Source: Dehalococcoidales bacterium
GTDB taxonomy: Bacteria > Chloroflexota > Dehalococcoidia > Dehalococcoidales > ARS1013
NCBI GenBank assembly: GCA_030672225.1
Contig: DAOVGW010000051.1
Coordinates: 1 to 7,906 of the forward strand
Direction: 5' to 3'
Length of the DNA stretch: 7,906 nucleotides
The position numbers and the translations under genes were made by a program. The notes under the pieces were generated by a model. That model saw only the letters and a list, made by a program, of their open reading frames with translations. It ran no database searches and was not told where the DNA came from. Shown here one piece after another: positions 5,488 to 7,906 of the stretch. The stretch's first letter is position 1. Each line of letters opens with the position of its first letter.

Positions 5488-5811
5488 ATGAAATTGGGAT
5501 TTCCGGAGATTGGCGTCATCATCGTGGTTGCCCTCATCATCTTTGGGGTAGTGCGAATGAGGCAAATTGGTCGCAATACTGCCAAGGAAGACAAAGCGCC
5601 GGCCAGGGTTAGAAAACAAAAGAAACAAGAGGCGGCAAAAGGGGTTCGCCGTCAACGGCTTCAGATTTTAGGCATCATCTTTATTCTGGTGGCCATTCTT
5701 ATCCTGCTATCCAATATCAGCCTAGCAAGATGGGTTGCCTTGGCTCCCATATGGGCTATTGCTATCGCCGCCATCGGCTTGGTGGCCATATTTATTGCCA
5801 GACGCAGATAA
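5488..5811 (+). CDS. Small membrane protein: TatA-like N-terminus plus two-helix hairpin
   Basis: The 107 residues fall into three parts. Residues 1-29 look like the start of TatA/TatE twin-arginine translocase subunits: Pro6-Glu7, a short hydrophobic helix, Phe19-Gly20, then a basic stretch ending QIGRN, where TatA has an FG hinge and an LPEIGR-like segment. Residues 30-57 are highly basic and probably cytoplasmic. Residues 58-76 and 84-104 are two membrane helices with a short turn, and the protein ends in RRR. This hairpin recalls the LiaI/LiaF-like (DUF5668) membrane region, a weak resemblance. Real TatA has a single membrane helix and an amphipathic helix, and no tatC is visible here, so Tat function is not shown. 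The SD is weak (AAGGG, 5471-5475, 12 bases from ATG). It may have its own promoter at 5428-5455. Confidence 0.85.
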   Translation: MKLGFPEIGVIIVVALIIFGVVRMRQIGRNTAKEDKAPARVRKQKKQEAAKGVRRQRLQILGIIFILVAILILLSNISLARWVALAPIWAIAIAAIGLVAIFIARRR

Positions 5812-5835
5812 GCCAATGTGAACTGACCCTCAACC

Positions 5836-5864
5836 TTGACACCCAATAGTGCCAATGCTACACT
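5836..5864 (+). promoter_or_regulatory. Promoter of the nadK operon
   Basis: Perfect -35 TTGACA (5836-5841), a 17-base spacer, and TACACT (5859-5864), four of six matches to TATAAT, with TG at the extended -10 position (5856-5857). The start would be near 5871, giving a leader of about 50 bases before nadK. This is the best promoter match on the plus strand of the window. Confidence 0.75.
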
Positions 5865-5922
5865 TTTTTTAAGTCCTCAGAAATGATGTCGCCTGCACGA
5901 CCTTGAAAGCAGACTATAGCTC

Positions 5923-6756
5923 ATGAAAAAAATCGGAATTATCTACCACCCATTGAATGAAGCTGCCCTTCCCCTGGCTAGGAAAGTGGCTGAGTTTTTA
6001 GATTCAAGCGGCGTTTCTACTTGGCTGGGCTCTGCCTGGGAAGGTGAGCAACTCAGGCAACAAGTACCTGGCACAGACTTAATTCTGACTATCGGCGGTG
6101 ACGGCACCATTCTACGGACGGCTCAGGCGGTGGCTCCCCGGCCAACTCCTATTACCGGCATAAATCTGGGCAAACTGGGATTTATGACCGAACTTAATAC
6201 CGATGAGGTTATGACTAAGTTACCTGCCCTGCTGGCCGGGGAAGGCTGGATTGATGAGCGAGCTATGCTTGAGGCAGAGCTTATCGCTAATGATGAGGAA
6301 CACAAGAGCGCCCGAATGTTTTACGCCCTAAATGACGTGGTGGTGGCACGGGGAGAGATAGCCCGCATCATCTATGTGGCCGCCAGCATTGATGATGAGC
6401 CGCTAACCACCTACCAGGCTGATGGAGTAATTGCAGCCACCGCCACTGGCAGTACCGGTTATTCACTGGCTGCCGATGGCCCCATTCTCCATCCGCAGGC
6501 TGATGAGTACCTGCTGGTACCGATATTACCCCACCTCGGTCTGGATTATGCCCTGGTGTTGCCGCCCACAGCCGTAGTCAAGCTCAAGATTAGCACCACT
6601 CATCAGGCGACCTTAAGTGTTGATGGGCATATAAGTCTACCGCTATCAAGTGGTGCCACGATTACGGTAAAGCACAGCTTAAATAAAATCCGATTCTTAA
6701 GAATCCGTCCCAAGAATTCTTTCTACAGCTCTCTGGAGCAAAAGCTAAAAGGATAG
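5923..6756 (+). CDS. nadK: NAD kinase
   Basis: Phosphorylates NAD+ to NADP+ with ATP or polyphosphate in the cytoplasm, the only de novo source of NADP. The 277 residues are typical for bacteria. The catalytic GGDGT motif lies at 58-62, followed by NLGKLGFMTE (81-90). The ALND segment (135-138) replaces the more common ALNE, with Asp138 a conservative change near the NAD site. The second core motif runs DGVIAAT-x-TGSTGYS (167-181), followed by DGPILHP. The C-terminal beta domain ends with a basic tail. No good SD precedes ATG 5923, but the MKKIGIIYHP start is the normal NadK N-terminus. It is first of three genes with 4-base gaps, behind a strong promoter. Its downstream partners use acetyl-CoA and probably ADP-ribose, so NAD(P) metabolism may link at least the first and third genes. 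Confidence 0.98.
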   Translation: MKKIGIIYHPLNEAALPLARKVAEFLDSSGVSTWLGSAWEGEQLRQQVPGTDLILTIGGDGTILRTAQAVAPRPTPITGINLGKLGFMTELNTDEVMTKLPALLAGEGWIDERAMLEAELIANDEEHKSARMFYALNDVVVARGEIARIIYVAASIDDEPLTTYQADGVIAATATGSTGYSLAADGPILHPQADEYLLVPILPHLGLDYALVLPPTAVVKLKISTTHQATLSVDGHISLPLSSGATITVKHSLNKIRFLRIRPKNSFYSSLEQKLKG

Positions 6757-6760
6757 TCTT

Positions 6761-7231
6761 ATGACCTACCAGGTAGAGAAAGCCAAAATCAATGACGCCA
6801 CCCAGATACATAGACTGATTAACCACTTTGCTGACAAGGGCGAGATACTGGCCCGCCCACTTAGTGAGATATACGAAAACATCAGGGACTATTTTGTGGT
6901 GAGACAAAATGAGCGGGTAATTGCCTGTGCCGCACTGCATATTAACTGGGAAGACCTGGCTGAAATAAAGTCGCTGGCGGTCTCTGAAGAGAGCCAGAAA
7001 CATAGGCTCGGTGACCAACTAGTGGCCGCCTGCCTCAGGGAGGCTAAGGGACTTGGCATCCCCACCATATTTTGCCTGACCTACCGGCCAGCTTTCTTTG
7101 AGAAGTGTGGCTTCTCTCTGGTAGATAAATCTGAACTGCCCCATAAGGTCTGGGGTGAGTGTTACCGCTGCGCCAAATTCCCCAACTGTGATGAGGTAGC
7201 TCTGGTCTACCACCTTGAGGTGGAGATTTAA
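6761..7231 (+). CDS. GNAT acetyltransferase, short ArgA-type N-acetylglutamate synthase-like
   Basis: A 156-residue GNAT protein of the type annotated as short N-acetylglutamate synthase, which would transfer acetyl from acetyl-CoA to glutamate, the first step of arginine synthesis. Family-like segments are LARPLSEIYENIRDY (30-44), CAALHINWEDLAEIKSLAV (56-74) and LTYRPAFFEKCGF (106-118). The end shows LPHKVWGECYRCAKFPNCDE (126-145) with Cys134, Cys137 and Cys143. The acetyl-CoA loop is odd. Where GNAT proteins have Q/R-x-x-G-x-G/A, this one reads Q79-K-H-R82-L-G84, so the first glycine is Arg. The start ATG lies 4 bases after the nadK stop with AAAGGAT as SD, which implies co-translation. The substrate is assigned by family resemblance only; no other arginine gene is in view. 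Confidence 0.85.
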   Translation: MTYQVEKAKINDATQIHRLINHFADKGEILARPLSEIYENIRDYFVVRQNERVIACAALHINWEDLAEIKSLAVSEESQKHRLGDQLVAACLREAKGLGIPTIFCLTYRPAFFEKCGFSLVDKSELPHKVWGECYRCAKFPNCDEVALVYHLEVEI

Positions 7232-7235
7232 TCTG

Positions 7236-7772
7236 GTGGAGAAGCCACTAGCAAGCCAGCCGGTCTACAGCGGGCGAGCAGTAAAGCTGCGGGTTGATAC
7301 CGTAAAGCTTGCCAGCGGCCGGGAGACCAAACGGGAGATTGTAGAGCACAGCGACTGCGTGGCTATAGTAGCCATTGATGCCCAAGACAATGTGCTGCTG
7401 GTCAAGCAGTTTCGCCAACCGGCAGAGAAGGAGCTACTAGAGATACCGGCCGGCGGCATAGAAGCCGGTGAAGACCCACTGACCACTGTTCAGAGGGAGC
7501 TTGGCGAGGAAACCGGATATTTGCCGAAGAAAGTGGAGCGGTTGGGTGGATTCTATGCCTCACCAGGCTACTGCACCGAGTACCTTCACCTCTTCCTGGC
7601 GACTGAGCTTATCCCCAACCAGCTCCAAGCCGAGGATAGTGAGAGTATTAAATTAGTCCGCATGCCTTTAAGCCAGATTCCAGAGCTTATCGCCTCGGGC
7701 GCTATCTGTGATGCCAAGAGTATCGCCGGGCTGCTTATCTTTCTGGCATCAAAGAAGTCTGCCGGCAGCTAG
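7236..7772 (+). CDS. Nudix hydrolase, probable ADP-ribose pyrophosphatase
   Basis: Likely hydrolyses ADP-ribose (or a related nucleoside diphosphate sugar) to AMP and ribose 5-phosphate with Mg2+. From GTG 7236 it has 178 residues. The Nudix box fits G-x5-E-x7-REL-x-EE-x-G exactly at 73-95, with metal ligands Glu88, Glu91 and Glu92. A proline (110) in SPG stands 15 residues after the box, a feature of the ADP-ribose subgroup, and the N-terminus has YSGRAVKLRVD and KREIVEH as in that subgroup. A TTG at 7215 would extend it by 7 residues and overlap the previous gene. The GTG is preferred because GAGGTGGAG (7217-7225) sits 10 bases before it and family alignment starts there. It is 4 bases after the GNAT gene, and its stop overlaps the HIT gene on the other strand. 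Confidence 0.95.
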   Translation: MEKPLASQPVYSGRAVKLRVDTVKLASGRETKREIVEHSDCVAIVAIDAQDNVLLVKQFRQPAEKELLEIPAGGIEAGEDPLTTVQRELGEETGYLPKKVERLGGFYASPGYCTEYLHLFLATELIPNQLQAEDSESIKLVRMPLSQIPELIASGAICDAKSIAGLLIFLASKKSAGS

Positions 7773-7906
7773 CCAAGCTGGCCTCGGAGCTGCCTCCCGC
7801 CCAGAAGATGCAGGTGCAGATGTGGCACCAGCTGTCCGCCTTCCTTACCGCAGTTTATTACCAGGCGATAGCCGCTCTCAGAGACGCCTTCCCTCTCAGC
7901 CAGCTT
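7769..7906 (-). CDS. HIT-family protein (HinT-like), C-terminal part
   Basis: This partial gene enters from the right edge on the minus strand and ends with TAG at 7771-7769. The visible 45 residues contain SGYRLVINCGKEGGQLVPH and the histidine triad HLHLHLLGGR (29-38 of the visible part; His29, His31 and His33). This is the hallmark of HIT nucleotide hydrolases of the HinT/PKCI type, which split AMP or GMP from lysine or amine phosphoramidates. The end RQLRGQLG is slightly longer than the usual HinT terminus. It converges with the Nudix gene, and the stop codons overlap by 4 bases (7769-7772) with no terminator between. The frame is open across the whole visible part; the start lies outside the window. 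Confidence 0.93.
   Translation of the reverse strand, partial: KLAEREGVSESGYRLVINCGKEGGQLVPHLHLHLLGGRQLRGQLG

Noticed and set aside
5859..5872. T-run before nadK as a terminator for the upstream gene
   Set aside because: No GC-rich stem precedes the T-run, and the run directly follows a good -10 box; it belongs to the promoter region.
7215..7235. TTG at 7215 as the Nudix gene start
   Set aside because: It would overlap the GNAT gene and lies before the SD GAGGTGGAG; GTG 7236 is correctly spaced from that SD and matches the family N-terminus.
7808..7906. Open plus-strand frame running off the right end (begins MQVQMWHQ)
   Set aside because: The opposite strand encodes an unmistakable HIT triad over the same bases, and the plus frame has no good SD. 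It is a shadow of the HIT gene.

Overview
The window looks like a bacterial chromosome segment with about 50% GC or slightly more and tightly packed genes. It holds a heat-shock chaperone operon on the minus strand, and housekeeping and membrane genes on the plus strand. The gene order hrcA-grpE-dnaK, the protein styles and the GC-rich hairpin repeats in the spacers would suit a Chloroflexota (Dehalococcoidia-like) genome. That assignment is an impression from the sequence and was not computed. I see no phage, transposase, CRISPR, rRNA or tRNA.

Minus strand, read right to left (about 4023 to 1): a good sigma-70-type promoter with an imperfect CIRCE operator on its start region leads into hrcA (heat-shock repressor), then grpE (nucleotide-exchange factor) and dnaK (Hsp70). 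dnaJ probably follows beyond the left edge. Two diverged copies of a hairpin-rich repeat lie in this operon, one between hrcA and grpE and one just after dnaK. In the first spacer the end of the repeat carries the ribosome-binding site of grpE. The same spacer also holds a separate nested inverted repeat. The grpE-dnaK spacer has its own small hairpin right behind the grpE stop.

Plus strand, left to right (about 4050 to 7772): a promoter back to back with that of hrcA drives a 414-residue membrane protein with an internal duplication and no recognised function. Next comes a 107-residue protein with a TatA-like N-terminus joined to a two-helix membrane hairpin, behind its own promoter. Then a clear promoter opens a compact operon of NAD kinase, an ArgA-type N-acetylglutamate synthase-like GNAT and a Nudix ADP-ribose pyrophosphatase-like enzyme, each separated by only 4 bases. 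The last gene runs tail to tail, with a 4-base overlap, into the 3' end of a HIT-family gene on the minus strand that leaves the window at the right.

Most genes are ordinary housekeeping genes. The points that deserve a second look are the hairpin repeats inside the chaperone operon, the degenerate CIRCE, a possible leaderless 12-codon ORF coupled to the membrane-protein gene, the duplicated membrane protein, the TatA-like fusion, and an unusual acetyl-CoA loop in the GNAT protein.
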